13,469 nt of DNA from Parasulfuritortus sp037446165 (GCA_037446165.1 JBBIJC010000066.1:1-13469); one strand, 5' to 3'. Positions 1 through 8,044 are shown, numbered from the stretch's first letter. A program made the numbers and translations. Notes: generated by a model not told the origin, from the letters alone.

Positions 1-1
1 C

Positions 2-2401
2 GCCTCAACCTCCGACACGCTCGCAACGCTTGATGTAAATCCCGATGCAGGGCTTTCAGGTGCGGAGGTCGATGCCCGCCGGCGAATCCACGGCTACAAC
101 GAAGTGGCAGAACGCAAAGGCCATCCGCTCCGCCTGTTTCTGGGCAAGTTCTGGGGCGTGTCGGCATGGATGCTCGAACTGATCATGGTCTTGTCGGCCG
201 CCCTCGGGAAATATTCCGATCTGGCGGTGGTCAGCGCGCTGCTGGTGGTCAACGCCGTGCTGGGCTTCATGCAGGAGCACCGGGCCGCCGGCGTGGTCGA
301 AACCCTGCGCCGACGGCTGCAGGTCAGTGCGCGGGTGCTGCGGGAAGGCAACTGGCAGGTCGTTCCCGCCCGGGAACTGGTTCCCGGCGACATCGCCCGC
401 ATGCGTTCCGGTGACATCGTTCCGGCGGACATCAAGCTGCTCGCCGGCGAATTGAGCATCGACCAGTCTGCCCTCACCGGTGAATCGCAGGATGTCGACC
501 GCGTGCCGGGCGAGGTGCTGTCGTCGGGTTCCGTGGTCCGTCGCGGCGAAGGCAACGGCGTGGTCATCCTGACCGGGGCGCAGACCTACTTCGGCCGCAC
601 CACCGAGCTGGTGCAACTGGCACGGCCGAAGCTGCATATCGAAGCGGTGGTGGCCAAGGTGGTCCGCCGGCTCTTCGTCATCGTCGGTCTGTTGCTGGGC
701 GTGGTCACCGTGCTGTCCCTGATGCGCGGCGTGCCGCTGCTTGAAATGATCCCGCTCATGCTGGTGCTGTTGATGAGCGCCGTGCCGGTCGCCCTCCCGG
801 TGATGTTCACGGTGAGCATGGCCGTCGGGGCGAAGGAGCTGGCGAAGCGCGGTGTGCTGGTCACCCGCCTGAGCGCCGCCGAGGACGCCGCGACGATGGA
901 CGTGCTCTGCGTCGACAAGACCGGCACGATCACCATGAACCAGCTGGCCGTCACCGGCGTGATCCCGCTCGATCAGGCGACCGAGGCCGAGGTGCTGTCG
1001 GCCGGCGCACTAGCCTCGCAGGAAGCGAACCAGGACCCGATCGACCAGGCTTTTCTCTCGGCAGCCAGGGCGCAACACCTGTTCGCCGACGCGCCGCAGG
1101 CCACGCCGATCTCTTTCGCGCCGTTCGATGCCCAAAGCCGGCGGACCGAAGCCGTGGTCGAACTGGACGGCCAGCGGCTGCGTGTGATGAAGGGCGCCGT
1201 GCGCACCGTGGCCCGGACCTGCGGACTCCTGGCCCCGGCGATCGAGGCCCTGGAGGCACGGGTCAGCGAGTCGGCCCTGAAGGGCTACCGGACCCTGGCG
1301 GTGGCGCGCGGCCCCGAGTCAGGCAGCCCCACACTGCTCGGACTGGTGACCTTGTATGACCCGCCGCGGCCGGATGCCAGGCAGCTCATCGCCACCCTGC
1401 GCGACCTTGGCGTTGCGGTAAAGATGCTGACCGGCGACGCGCTGGCGGTGGCGGTGGAAATCGCGCGCGGTGTCGGGCTGGCCAATATCCGGCGGGTGGC
1501 CGACCTGAAGGCGGAGACAGCCGCGGCGGGCGATGTGCTGGCCGGCACCGACGGCTTCGCCGAAGTGTATCCGGAGGACAAATACATCGTGGTGCAGCGC
1601 CTGCAGACGGCCGGGCACGTGACCGGCATGACCGGCGACGGCGTCAACGATGCGCCGGCGCTGCGCCAGGCGGAAGTGGGGATCGCCGTCAGCAGCGCGA
1701 CCGACGTGGCCAAGGGGGCGGCGAGCGTGGTTCTGACCGAACCGGGACTGACCAATATCGTGGCCCTGGTAGAGCAGGGGCGGACGATCTACCAGCGCAT
1801 CCTGACCTGGATCATCAACAAGATCAGCCGGACCATCCTGAAGTCGGCCTTCGTCGCCATCGCCTTCGTGATCACCGGAAAATTCGTCGTTTCCGCCTTT
1901 GCCATGCTCCTCCTGGTGTTCATGACCGACTTCGCCAAGATCGCCCTGGCCACCGACCACGTTCGGCCATCCAGAAAGCCGGAGACCTGGGACATCGAAG
2001 GGTTCATCACCGTGTCTGTGGTGCTCGGCCTGGCAATGGTCGCGGAGTCGCTGGCCCTGCTGTGGATGGTCTGGTCGCGTTTCGATCTGGCAACCAACGA
2101 CAATGAGCTCTATACCTTCAGTTTCCTGAACCTGCTCTACTTCGCGGTGTTCTCGATCGTATCCGCCCGCGAGCGGCGCGGGTTCTGGACCACGATGCCG
2201 AGCAGGACCCTCATGCTGGCCATCGTTTCGGTCACCCTGATCGGCACCGCGCTGACCTTCGTGGGGTTGCCGGGGCTCATGCCATTGCCCTGGGGGCAAA
2301 CGCTCATGGTATTCATGTTCGCAATGGTTTCATGCCTGGGCCTGAACGACACCATCAAGGTCGCGATGATCAAGCGTCTTGCCCCGGGGGCGGCCGCATA
2401 A
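2..2401 (+). CDS. P-type (P3A-like) proton-translocating ATPase, N-terminus cut by window edge
   Basis: An inner-membrane cation pump, most like plasma-membrane H+-ATPases, which expel protons using ATP. The frame is open to base 2, and its first residues (GLSGAEVDARRRIHGYNEV, codons 19-37 from base 2) are the typical cation-ATPase N-terminal domain. The GTG at 104 is therefore internal and the true start lies outside the window. Counting codons from base 2: the actuator LTGES loop is at 158-162, PVALP is in the fourth membrane helix, the phosphorylated Asp of DKTGT is codon 305, and the hinge TGDGVND is at 544-550. The membrane motif FMTDFAKIALATD has an Asp at codon 643 that aligns by eye with the proton-carrying Asp of plant AHA2. 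It ends soon after the last helix, with no plant-type autoinhibitory tail. About 800 residues are visible, with perhaps 20 missing. Proton specificity is inferred from motifs; another monovalent or divalent cation is possible. Confidence 0.9.
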   Translation, partial: ASTSDTLATLDVNPDAGLSGAEVDARRRIHGYNEVAERKGHPLRLFLGKFWGVSAWMLELIMVLSAALGKYSDLAVVSALLVVNAVLGFMQEHRAAGVVETLRRRLQVSARVLREGNWQVVPARELVPGDIARMRSGDIVPADIKLLAGELSIDQSALTGESQDVDRVPGEVLSSGSVVRRGEGNGVVILTGAQTYFGRTTELVQLARPKLHIEAVVAKVVRRLFVIVGLLLGVVTVLSLMRGVPLLEMIPLMLVLLMSAVPVALPVMFTVSMAVGAKELAKRGVLVTRLSAAEDAATMDVLCVDKTGTITMNQLAVTGVIPLDQATEAEVLSAGALASQEANQDPIDQAFLSAARAQHLFADAPQATPISFAPFDAQSRRTEAVVELDGQRLRVMKGAVRTVARTCGLLAPAIEALEARVSESALKGYRTLAVARGPESGSPTLLGLVTLYDPPRPDARQLIATLRDLGVAVKMLTGDALAVAVEIARGVGLANIRRVADLKAETAAAGDVLAGTDGFAEVYPEDKYIVVQRLQTAGHVTGMTGDGVNDAPALRQAEVGIAVSSATDVAKGAASVVLTEPGLTNIVALVEQGRTIYQRILTWIINKISRTILKSAFVAIAFVITGKFVVSAFAMLLLVFMTDFAKIALATDHVRPSRKPETWDIEGFITVSVVLGLAMVAESLALLWMVWSRFDLATNDNELYTFSFLNLLYFAVFSIVSARERRGFWTTMPSRTLMLAIVSVTLIGTALTFVGLPGLMPLPWGQTLMVFMFAMVSCLGLNDTIKVAMIKRLAPGAAA

Positions 2402-2536
2402 CCCCGGTGCCGGAGATTGAGCGCTTGCCGGGTTGAGCGATGGGGATGGACTGCAGCAGGGCAGCCACCCCGTTTTAAGGTGGCGCGAAATCGAGAATGC
2501 GTTTACAAAACAGTCTTCCAGACCGACCCAATCGTT
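2402..2536 (+). other. Intergenic leader before ovoA, with hairpin and short direct repeat
   Basis: This 135-base gap separates the ATPase from OvoA. It holds a perfect 6-bp inverted repeat, GCCACC (2464-2469) and GGTGGC (2479-2484), around an AT-rich 9-base loop. It also holds a 7-bp direct repeat, TTGAGCG, at 2417 and 2433. The stretch around 2501-2510 (GTTTACAAAA) is AT-rich against the background and could contain a -10-like TACAAA, but no good -35 box sits 17 bases upstream. No clear U-tract terminator is present. A promoter for ovoA is expected here, but its exact place cannot be fixed from the sequence. Confidence 0.3.
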
Positions 2537-4651
2537 ATGTCCCGACCACTATTCCAGCGCAGCCCGCAGTTGACAGGTGACGATGCCGAAGCGAAACGGC
2601 GCGAGCTGCTTGCCTATTTCCAGACCACCCAGGACTGCTACGAGCAGCTGTTCGAGACCCTGAGCTGTGACCAGGCGTATTTCGTCAAGCCCATTCCACT
2701 GCGTCATCCGCTGATCTTTTATTACGGTCATACCGCCACGTTCTTCGTCAACAAGCTGGTTCTGGCGGGGTTGCTGCCAGACCGGATCGATCCCCGGCTG
2801 GAGTCGGTCTGCGCCGTGGGCGTGGATGAAATGAGCTGGGACGACCTGGACGACAGCCATTACCAATGGCCGACCGTGGCCGAGGTGCGCGATTACCGGC
2901 GCAGGGTGCGCGCGGCCGTCGAGGCATTGATCGGGCGCCTGCCGCTGGTGCTCCCGATAGGCTGGGACAGCCCCTGGTGGGCGATCCTGATGGGGGTCGA
3001 GCATGAGCGGATCCATCTGGAGACCTCTTCGGTATTGATCCGCCAGCATGCCTTGAACTATGTCAGACCGCACCCGGCCTGGCCGCCCTGTCGGGCCAGC
3101 GGCAAGGCGCCGGAGAATGATCTGCTGACCGTCCCGGCGGGTGCCGTCCGTCTCGGCAAGGACCGGGCGAACGACCGGCATTACGGCTGGGACAACGAGT
3201 ATGGCGACCACCAGGCCGAGGTGGCGGCCTTCCAGGCGGCTCGCTATCTGGTCTCCAACCGGGAGTTCCTGGCCTTCGTCGAGGCCGGCGGCTATGCGGA
3301 CGATGGCGTGTGGACCGACGAAGGGCGGGCTTGGCGCGACTACGCGCAGGCCCGGCAGCCGACCTTCTGGCGTCGCGATGGCGCGGAGTGGCGGTTGCGC
3401 CTGATGCTGGAAGAGGTCGACATGCCCTGGGACTGGCCGGTGGAGGTCAACCAGCACGAGGCCAGGGCCTTTTGCAACTGGCTGGCCGCGCGTACCGGCC
3501 AGCCGGTGCGCCTGCCCACCGAGGACGAGTGGTACCGGCTATATGACCTGGCCGGGCTTGCCGAGGTGCCCGCGGGGCAGCCAGCCGGGGCCAATATCCA
3601 TCTCGATCACTGGGCTTCGTCCTGTCCGGTCAACCGGTTCGCACAGGGTGAGTTCTTCGATGTGGCGGGCAACGTCTGGCAGTGGACCGAGACGCCGATC
3701 TACCCGTTCGCTGGTTTCCAGGTGCATCCGCTGTACGACGATTTCACCACCCCCACGTTTGATGGACGCCACATCCTGTTCAAGGGCGGTTCCTGGATCG
3801 CCTGTGGCAACGAGAGCCTCCCTGCCGCCCGCTACGCCTTCCGGCGGCATTTCTTTCAGCACGCCGGATTCCGCTATGTAGTGAGCGACGTGCACGAAGC
3901 GCCGCCGGTCTCAAGCTACGAGACCGACAAGCTGCTCTCCGAATATGCAGAGTTTCATTACGGCCAGGAGTACTTCGGCGTCGCCAATTTCCCCAGAGCG
4001 CTGGTCGAACTGGCCGTGCAGGCCATGGGCGATCGACCCCGCCGCACCGCACTGGATCTGGGCTGTGCCACCGGTCGGGCGAGCTTCGAACTGGCCCGCT
4101 ATTTTGACCGGGTTACCGGGATCGATTTCTCGGCCCGGTTCATCGGCCTGGGCACGCAGCTGGCCGAACAGGGCGTGTTGCGCTACACCCTGGTCGAAGA
4201 GGGCGAACTGGTGTCCTGGCACGAGTGCTCGCTGGCCGGGCTGGGTCTGGATGAAGTACGCGGCAAAGTCGAATTCTTCCAGGGCGACGCCTGCAATCTC
4301 AAGCCGATGCATGCCGGCTACGACCTGATCCTGGCCGCCAACCTGATCGACCGGCTGTACAGCCCGGCCCGCCTGCTCGATACGGTGCATGAGCGGCTGA
4401 ATCCGGGCGGTCTGCTGGTGATCGCGTCGCCATGCACGTGGCTGGTCGAACACACCCCCAGGCAGGAATGGCTTGGTGGCTTCAAGCGCGACTCGGAAAA
4501 CGTCACCACCCTGGATGGGATCAAGGCCCATCTGGCCGGCCGGTTCAGCCTGGTCCAAGGGCCGCTGGAAGTGCCTTTCGTCATTCGCGAGACCCGGCGC
4601 AAGTTCCAGCACACGCTGTCTGAGGTCACGATCTGGCAGCGGACAGGATGA
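2537..4651 (+). CDS. ovoA: OvoA: 5-histidylcysteine sulfoxide synthase / mercaptohistidine N-methyltransferase
   Basis: Catalyses the first step of ovothiol biosynthesis: O2-dependent, Fe(II)-dependent joining of cysteine to the imidazole C5 of histidine as a sulfoxide. A later step is N-methylation of 5-mercaptohistidine. In order, it has a DinB-like iron-binding domain (about 15-180), an FGE-sulfatase-type fold (about 195-445, ending in GGSW and GFRYV motifs) and a SAM methyltransferase (about 465-704). The probable iron triad is His65 (in YYGH), His156 and His160 (HERIHLE). SAM motif I is LDLGCATGR at 506-514. At 704 residues it matches three-domain OvoA rather than two-domain EgtB. The frame is open back to a TTG at 2417, but I chose ATG 2537 because MSRPLFQRSPQLTGDD aligns with usual OvoA starts and the upstream 40 residues look non-coding. 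No strong Shine-Dalgarno precedes it. A C-S lyase gene follows after 12 bases. Confidence 0.93.
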   Translation: MSRPLFQRSPQLTGDDAEAKRRELLAYFQTTQDCYEQLFETLSCDQAYFVKPIPLRHPLIFYYGHTATFFVNKLVLAGLLPDRIDPRLESVCAVGVDEMSWDDLDDSHYQWPTVAEVRDYRRRVRAAVEALIGRLPLVLPIGWDSPWWAILMGVEHERIHLETSSVLIRQHALNYVRPHPAWPPCRASGKAPENDLLTVPAGAVRLGKDRANDRHYGWDNEYGDHQAEVAAFQAARYLVSNREFLAFVEAGGYADDGVWTDEGRAWRDYAQARQPTFWRRDGAEWRLRLMLEEVDMPWDWPVEVNQHEARAFCNWLAARTGQPVRLPTEDEWYRLYDLAGLAEVPAGQPAGANIHLDHWASSCPVNRFAQGEFFDVAGNVWQWTETPIYPFAGFQVHPLYDDFTTPTFDGRHILFKGGSWIACGNESLPAARYAFRRHFFQHAGFRYVVSDVHEAPPVSSYETDKLLSEYAEFHYGQEYFGVANFPRALVELAVQAMGDRPRRTALDLGCATGRASFELARYFDRVTGIDFSARFIGLGTQLAEQGVLRYTLVEEGELVSWHECSLAGLGLDEVRGKVEFFQGDACNLKPMHAGYDLILAANLIDRLYSPARLLDTVHERLNPGGLLVIASPCTWLVEHTPRQEWLGGFKRDSENVTTLDGIKAHLAGRFSLVQGPLEVPFVIRETRRKFQHTLSEVTIWQRTG

Positions 4652-4663
4652 ACTCCGGGAGCC

Positions 4664-5836
4664 ATGGCAATGGGCTTTGACTTTGACCGGATCATCCGGC
4701 GCGAGCACACCGCCTCGGTAAAGTGGGATGCCCGCAAGGACTATTTCGGCGCCGAAGACCTCCTGCCCATGTGGGTGGCGGACATGGACTTCGCCGCGCC
4801 GGAGGCGGTGACCCGGGCGCTGATCGAACGCGCCAGGCACCCCGTGTATGGCTACACCCTTTACCCGGATGCGCTGTTCGAGGCGCTGGCCAGCTGGCTG
4901 CGTGACCGTCATGGCTGGTCCATCGAGCGCGAATGGGTCGTCTGGTCGCCCGGCGTGGTGCCGTCGCTGTACGCCTCGGTACGCGCCTTCACCGGGCCGG
5001 GCGAGGGCGTCATCGTCCAGCCGCCGGTCTATCCCCCTTTCTTCTCGGCCATCGCCGACAACACCCGGAGGGTGGTGGAAAATCCGCTCCGGTTCGATGG
5101 CGACCGCTATGTGTTCGATCTCGACGATCTGGCGCGCCGGGCGGCCGAGCCGGGTGTCCGCCTGCTGCTGCTCTGTTCCCCGCACAATCCGGTCGGCCGG
5201 GTGTGGACGGCGGACGAACTCAGCTCGGTGCTGGCGATCGCCCGCCGGAACCGGCTGCTGGTGCTCGCTGACGAGATTCACCACGATCTGGTCTATCCGG
5301 GCCACCGCCACCAGCCCTTGGCGATGCTGGCCGACGAGCCCGGCGACATCATCACTGCCGTGGCGCCGAGCAAGACCTTCAATATCCCTGGCCTGGGCCT
5401 GTCGGCTCTGATCGTGCCGGACCCCGGTCAGCGCGATGCCCTCAACAAGGCGTTTGGCGAATTGCACGTCGGCGCCAGCAACCCGTTCGGGATCGCCGCC
5501 TTCATCGCCGCCTACCTGGAAGGCGGCCCCTGGCTGGATGCGCTGATCGATTATCTGGCGACGACGCGCGACTACGTGCTCGATTTTGTCGCCCGCCGCC
5601 TGCCCGGCATTCGCGCCATTGTTCCGGAAGGGACCTATTTGATCTGGCTGGACTGCCGGGGGCTGGGCATGGATGACCTGGCATTGAAGGAATTCTTCAT
5701 ATCCCGTGCGCGGCTGGGCATGAATCCGGGGACGACTTTCGGCAGCAATGGCAGCGGTTACATGCGGCTCAACCTGGGCGCACCCCGAGCGGTCGTCGCC
5801 GAGGCGCTGGAGCGGATCGAGGCGGCGCTGGCCTGA
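4664..5836 (+). CDS. MalY/PatB-type PLP-dependent C-S lyase, candidate OvoB
   Basis: A fold-type I PLP enzyme of the aminotransferase class I/II, MalY/PatB cystathionine beta-lyase group, cytoplasmic. Visible landmarks, numbered from ATG 4664, are LPMWVADMDF near the start, PPVYPPF, SPHNPVGR with PLP-contact Asn175, DEIHHDL with Asp203, APSKTFN with Schiff-base Lys237, and the carboxylate-binding Arg368 in GYMRLNLG. Its 390 residues are the usual family length. It starts 12 bases after ovoA and is almost certainly co-transcribed. Since ovothiol synthesis needs a PLP lyase (OvoB) to cleave the OvoA sulfoxide product, that is the most likely job. Cystathionine or general cysteine-conjugate lyase activity is the alternative. 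GGGAG (4657-4661) sits 8 bases before a second in-frame ATG at 4670 but only 2 bases before 4664, so translation may really begin at 4670 (MGFDFDRI). Confidence 0.88.
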   Translation: MAMGFDFDRIIRREHTASVKWDARKDYFGAEDLLPMWVADMDFAAPEAVTRALIERARHPVYGYTLYPDALFEALASWLRDRHGWSIEREWVVWSPGVVPSLYASVRAFTGPGEGVIVQPPVYPPFFSAIADNTRRVVENPLRFDGDRYVFDLDDLARRAAEPGVRLLLLCSPHNPVGRVWTADELSSVLAIARRNRLLVLADEIHHDLVYPGHRHQPLAMLADEPGDIITAVAPSKTFNIPGLGLSALIVPDPGQRDALNKAFGELHVGASNPFGIAAFIAAYLEGGPWLDALIDYLATTRDYVLDFVARRLPGIRAIVPEGTYLIWLDCRGLGMDDLALKEFFISRARLGMNPGTTFGSNGSGYMRLNLGAPRAVVAEALERIEAALA

Positions 5837-5847
5837 GGAGCTGCACT

Positions 5848-5871
5848 GGTTTTGCGGGAAAGCGCAAAGCC
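5848..5871 (+). terminator. Hairpin after the C-S lyase, possible terminator without U-tract
   Basis: A 9-bp stem with one G-T wobble (5848-5856 against 5863-5871) and a 6-base GGAAAG loop lies 11 bases after the lyase stop codon. No run of T follows, so it is not a canonical intrinsic terminator; it could end transcription with Rho or protect the 3' end. A -10-like box follows at 5891, consistent with a transcription-unit boundary here. Confidence 0.35.
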
Positions 5872-5890
5872 TGCCGGAAGCCTGGCAGCG

Positions 5891-5896
5891 TACAAT
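5891..5896 (+). promoter_or_regulatory. Putative -10 box (TACAAT) for pgl
   Basis: TACAAT lies 34 bases before the pgl ATG in an otherwise GC-rich gap and just after the hairpin at 5848-5871. The same octamer TACAATTG recurs before the YjbQ gene at 10520. No convincing -35 hexamer is present at 16-18 bases upstream, so the assignment rests on position and rarity of the motif. Confidence 0.35.
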
Positions 5897-5930
5897 TGCA
5901 GCCATTCCATATTGGCCGGACCCCCGCCCG

Positions 5931-6620
5931 ATGCAGACCCGCTGGCACCTCGCCGAGAACGACGCTGACTGGCTCGCCCAGGCGCTCGCGTTCGTCGCCC
6001 GTTCCGAAGCCGAGGCCCTTGCGGCAAGAGGCGCGTTCCACATCGTCCTGGCCGGGGGCGGGACGCCGAAACGCGTGTACACCGCCCTGGCCGACGAGGA
6101 CCACGACTGGTCCCGCTGGCACATCTGGTATGGCGACGAACGTTGCCTGCCGGCGGACCACCCTGACCGGAATTCGCTGATGGCCGAGGCGGTCTGGCTG
6201 AAGCGGGTCGCCCTGCCGGATGCGCATCTCCATTCCATTCCCACCGAACTTGGCGCTATCGAAGCGGCCGAAGCCTATGCCCGACAGCTTGCCAGCGTGC
6301 CGATCTTTGATCTGGTCCTGCTCGGGCTGGGCGAAGATGGCCATACCGCCAGCCTGTTTCCCGGCCATGACTGGGGAACCGGACCGAATGCGCCGGCGGT
6401 GCTGCCGGTGTTCGCTGCACCCAAGCCGCCACCGGAACGGGTCAGCCTGTCTGCCCGGCGACTCGGCGCGGCGCGGCGGGTGCTGTTCCTGGTCACCGGC
6501 GCGGGAAAATGCGCGGCGGTGGCAAACTGGCGAGGGGAGGGCACGATCCCGGCGGCGGCCATCAGGGCGGCCAACGGGGTGGATGTGTTGCTCGATAAAT
6601 CGGCGAATGGAGGCAGGTGA
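5931..6620 (+). CDS. pgl: 6-phosphogluconolactonase
   Basis: Hydrolyses 6-phosphogluconolactone to 6-phosphogluconate in the oxidative pentose-phosphate or Entner-Doudoroff route; a cytoplasmic DevB/Pgl-type enzyme. Numbered from ATG 5931, the sugar-phosphate-binding GGGTPK is at 42-47, GDERCLP begins at Gly68, and LGLGEDGHTASLFPG carries the probable catalytic His138. The 229 residues are the usual family length. The reading frame is open farther upstream, but no other good start exists there: the frame enters the preceding lyase gene, and MQTRWHLAEN resembles known N-termini. No Shine-Dalgarno is obvious. No zwf, edd or gnd gene lies next to it in the window; its neighbour is a DUF4139 gene whose ATG overlaps the pgl stop by one base (TGATG at 6618-6622), so the two are translationally coupled. 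Confidence 0.92.
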   Translation: MQTRWHLAENDADWLAQALAFVARSEAEALAARGAFHIVLAGGGTPKRVYTALADEDHDWSRWHIWYGDERCLPADHPDRNSLMAEAVWLKRVALPDAHLHSIPTELGAIEAAEAYARQLASVPIFDLVLLGLGEDGHTASLFPGHDWGTGPNAPAVLPVFAAPKPPPERVSLSARRLGAARRVLFLVTGAGKCAAVANWRGEGTIPAAAIRAANGVDVLLDKSANGGR

Positions 6621-8035
6621 TGAAACGGTTGGCAGTGGCAGTACTGGCAATGATGGCGACGACGGCCTGGGCCGGCGACGAGCACATGAGCACGGCGAAG
6701 GAACAGACCGGCCTGGCCGTGACCATCTATAACGGCGACCTGGCCCTGGTGAAGGATGCCCGCCGGGTCAAGCTGGATGCTGGCGAGAATCGCCTGGCCT
6801 GGCGCGATGTCTCGGCGCGGATGCAGCCGGAGACGGCCTTGCTCCGTTCACTGGATGGCAGGCCCCTGACCCTGCTCGAGCAGAACTTCGACTTCGATCT
6901 GCTGACGCCGCAGAAGCTGCTCGAAAAATCGGTCGGCGAGCCGGTCAGGGTGATCAAGACCGCACCCAATACCGGGGTTGAGAGCTCCGAGAATGCGACC
7001 GTGCTGGCGGCCAACAACGGCGTGGTGCTCAAGTTCAAGGACCGGATCGAAACCGGCATTCCGGGCCGGCTGGCCTTCGATACGGTGCCGGCCAATCTGC
7101 GCGACAAGCCGACGCTGTCCATGCTGCTGGACAGCGGCCCGGCCGGTGAACAAGGCCTGGAATTGTCCTACCTGACGGGCGGTCTGAGCTGGAAAGCGGA
7201 CTACGTGGCCGAGCTGAACGCCCATGAAGACGCCATGGACCTGAACGGCTGGGTGACCCTGACCAACACCAGCGGCACGGCCTACCGCGACGCCCGGCTG
7301 CAGCTGGTGGCCGGCGAGGTCAACCGGGTGCAGCCGGAATACCGCGTCCGGGCGATGCGGGAAGATGTGATGCCCATGGCGGCCGCCGCGCCCAAGATGC
7401 AGGAAGAGTCGCTGCTCGACTATCACCTCTATACCCTGGATCGGGCCACCACGATCCTCGACAACCAGACCAAGCAGGTCGCCCTGATGTCGGCCCAGCG
7501 GGTGCCGGTGCGCAAGGAGTACCGGCTGGAGGGTGCCGATTACTATTACCAGGGTCAGTATGGCGACCTCGGCACGAAACTGAAACCGGGCGTGTTCATG
7601 CAGTTCGACAACAAGGGCGGGCAGCTGGGCATTCCGCTGCCCAAGGGCATCGTCCGCGTCTACAAGAAGGACAGCGCGGGCCATGCCCAGTTCGTCGGCG
7701 AGGATCGCATCGATCACACGGCGAAGAACGAGACCGTTTTCCTGAAGCTGGGCGAGGCCTTCGACATCACCGCGGACAAGAAGCAGACTGACTTCCAGAA
7801 GGTGGCGTCCAGCAGCCGGGGCGGCGTGTATGAGACCGCCTATCAGATCGAGATCCGCAACGCCAAGCGCGAACCGGTGGCGGTCAAGGTCGTCGAACCG
7901 ATGCCCGGCGACTGGCAAGTGATCTCCGAGAGCCTGGTCCATGAAAAGGCGACGGCCCACACGGCGGTGTGGACCGTGCCGGTTCCGGCCGAAGGCAAGG
8001 CCGTGCTGACCTGGCGGGTGCGTGTCCGCTATTGA
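6620..8035 (+). CDS. Secreted DUF4139 domain-containing protein
   Basis: A predicted exported protein of 471 residues. The N-terminus MKRLAVAVLAMMATTAWAG is a classic Sec signal peptide with a likely cut after Ala18 (AWA), placing the product in the periplasm or outside the cell. The rest matches the DUF4139 type: an N-terminal part with YNGDLALVKDARRV, then LSYLTGGLSWKADYVAELN and WVTLTNTSGTAYRDARLQLVAGEVN, and a C-terminal beta-rich part ending WTVPVPAEGKAVLTWRVRVRY. Its biochemical function is not established to my knowledge. I chose ATG 6620 over GTG 6617 because GGAGG at 6609-6613 is 6 bases upstream of it. It overlaps the pgl stop codon by one base and is probably expressed with it, although a metabolic link between a cytoplasmic lactonase and an exported protein is unclear. 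Confidence 0.85.
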   Translation: MKRLAVAVLAMMATTAWAGDEHMSTAKEQTGLAVTIYNGDLALVKDARRVKLDAGENRLAWRDVSARMQPETALLRSLDGRPLTLLEQNFDFDLLTPQKLLEKSVGEPVRVIKTAPNTGVESSENATVLAANNGVVLKFKDRIETGIPGRLAFDTVPANLRDKPTLSMLLDSGPAGEQGLELSYLTGGLSWKADYVAELNAHEDAMDLNGWVTLTNTSGTAYRDARLQLVAGEVNRVQPEYRVRAMREDVMPMAAAAPKMQEESLLDYHLYTLDRATTILDNQTKQVALMSAQRVPVRKEYRLEGADYYYQGQYGDLGTKLKPGVFMQFDNKGGQLGIPLPKGIVRVYKKDSAGHAQFVGEDRIDHTAKNETVFLKLGEAFDITADKKQTDFQKVASSSRGGVYETAYQIEIRNAKREPVAVKVVEPMPGDWQVISESLVHEKATAHTAVWTVPVPAEGKAVLTWRVRVRY

Positions 8036-8044
8036 GCGGCTCGC

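Noticed and set aside
104..2401. GTG 104 as the real start of the P-type ATPase
   Set aside because: The frame remains open to base 2 and encodes the expected N-terminal cation-ATPase motif (GLSGAEVDARRRIHGYNEV), so the gene is simply cut by the window edge.
2417..2536. 40-residue N-terminal extension of OvoA from TTG 2417
   Set aside because: The extension has no OvoA similarity and overlaps a hairpin-bearing leader; ATG 2537 gives a family-like N-terminus.
3911..6244. Long minus-strand open frame (777 codons) antisense to ovoA, the lyase and pgl
   Set aside because: It covers three well-recognised plus-strand genes with intact catalytic motifs. Its product is rich in Arg, Gln, Gly and His without domain features, as expected from the complement of GC-rich coding DNA.
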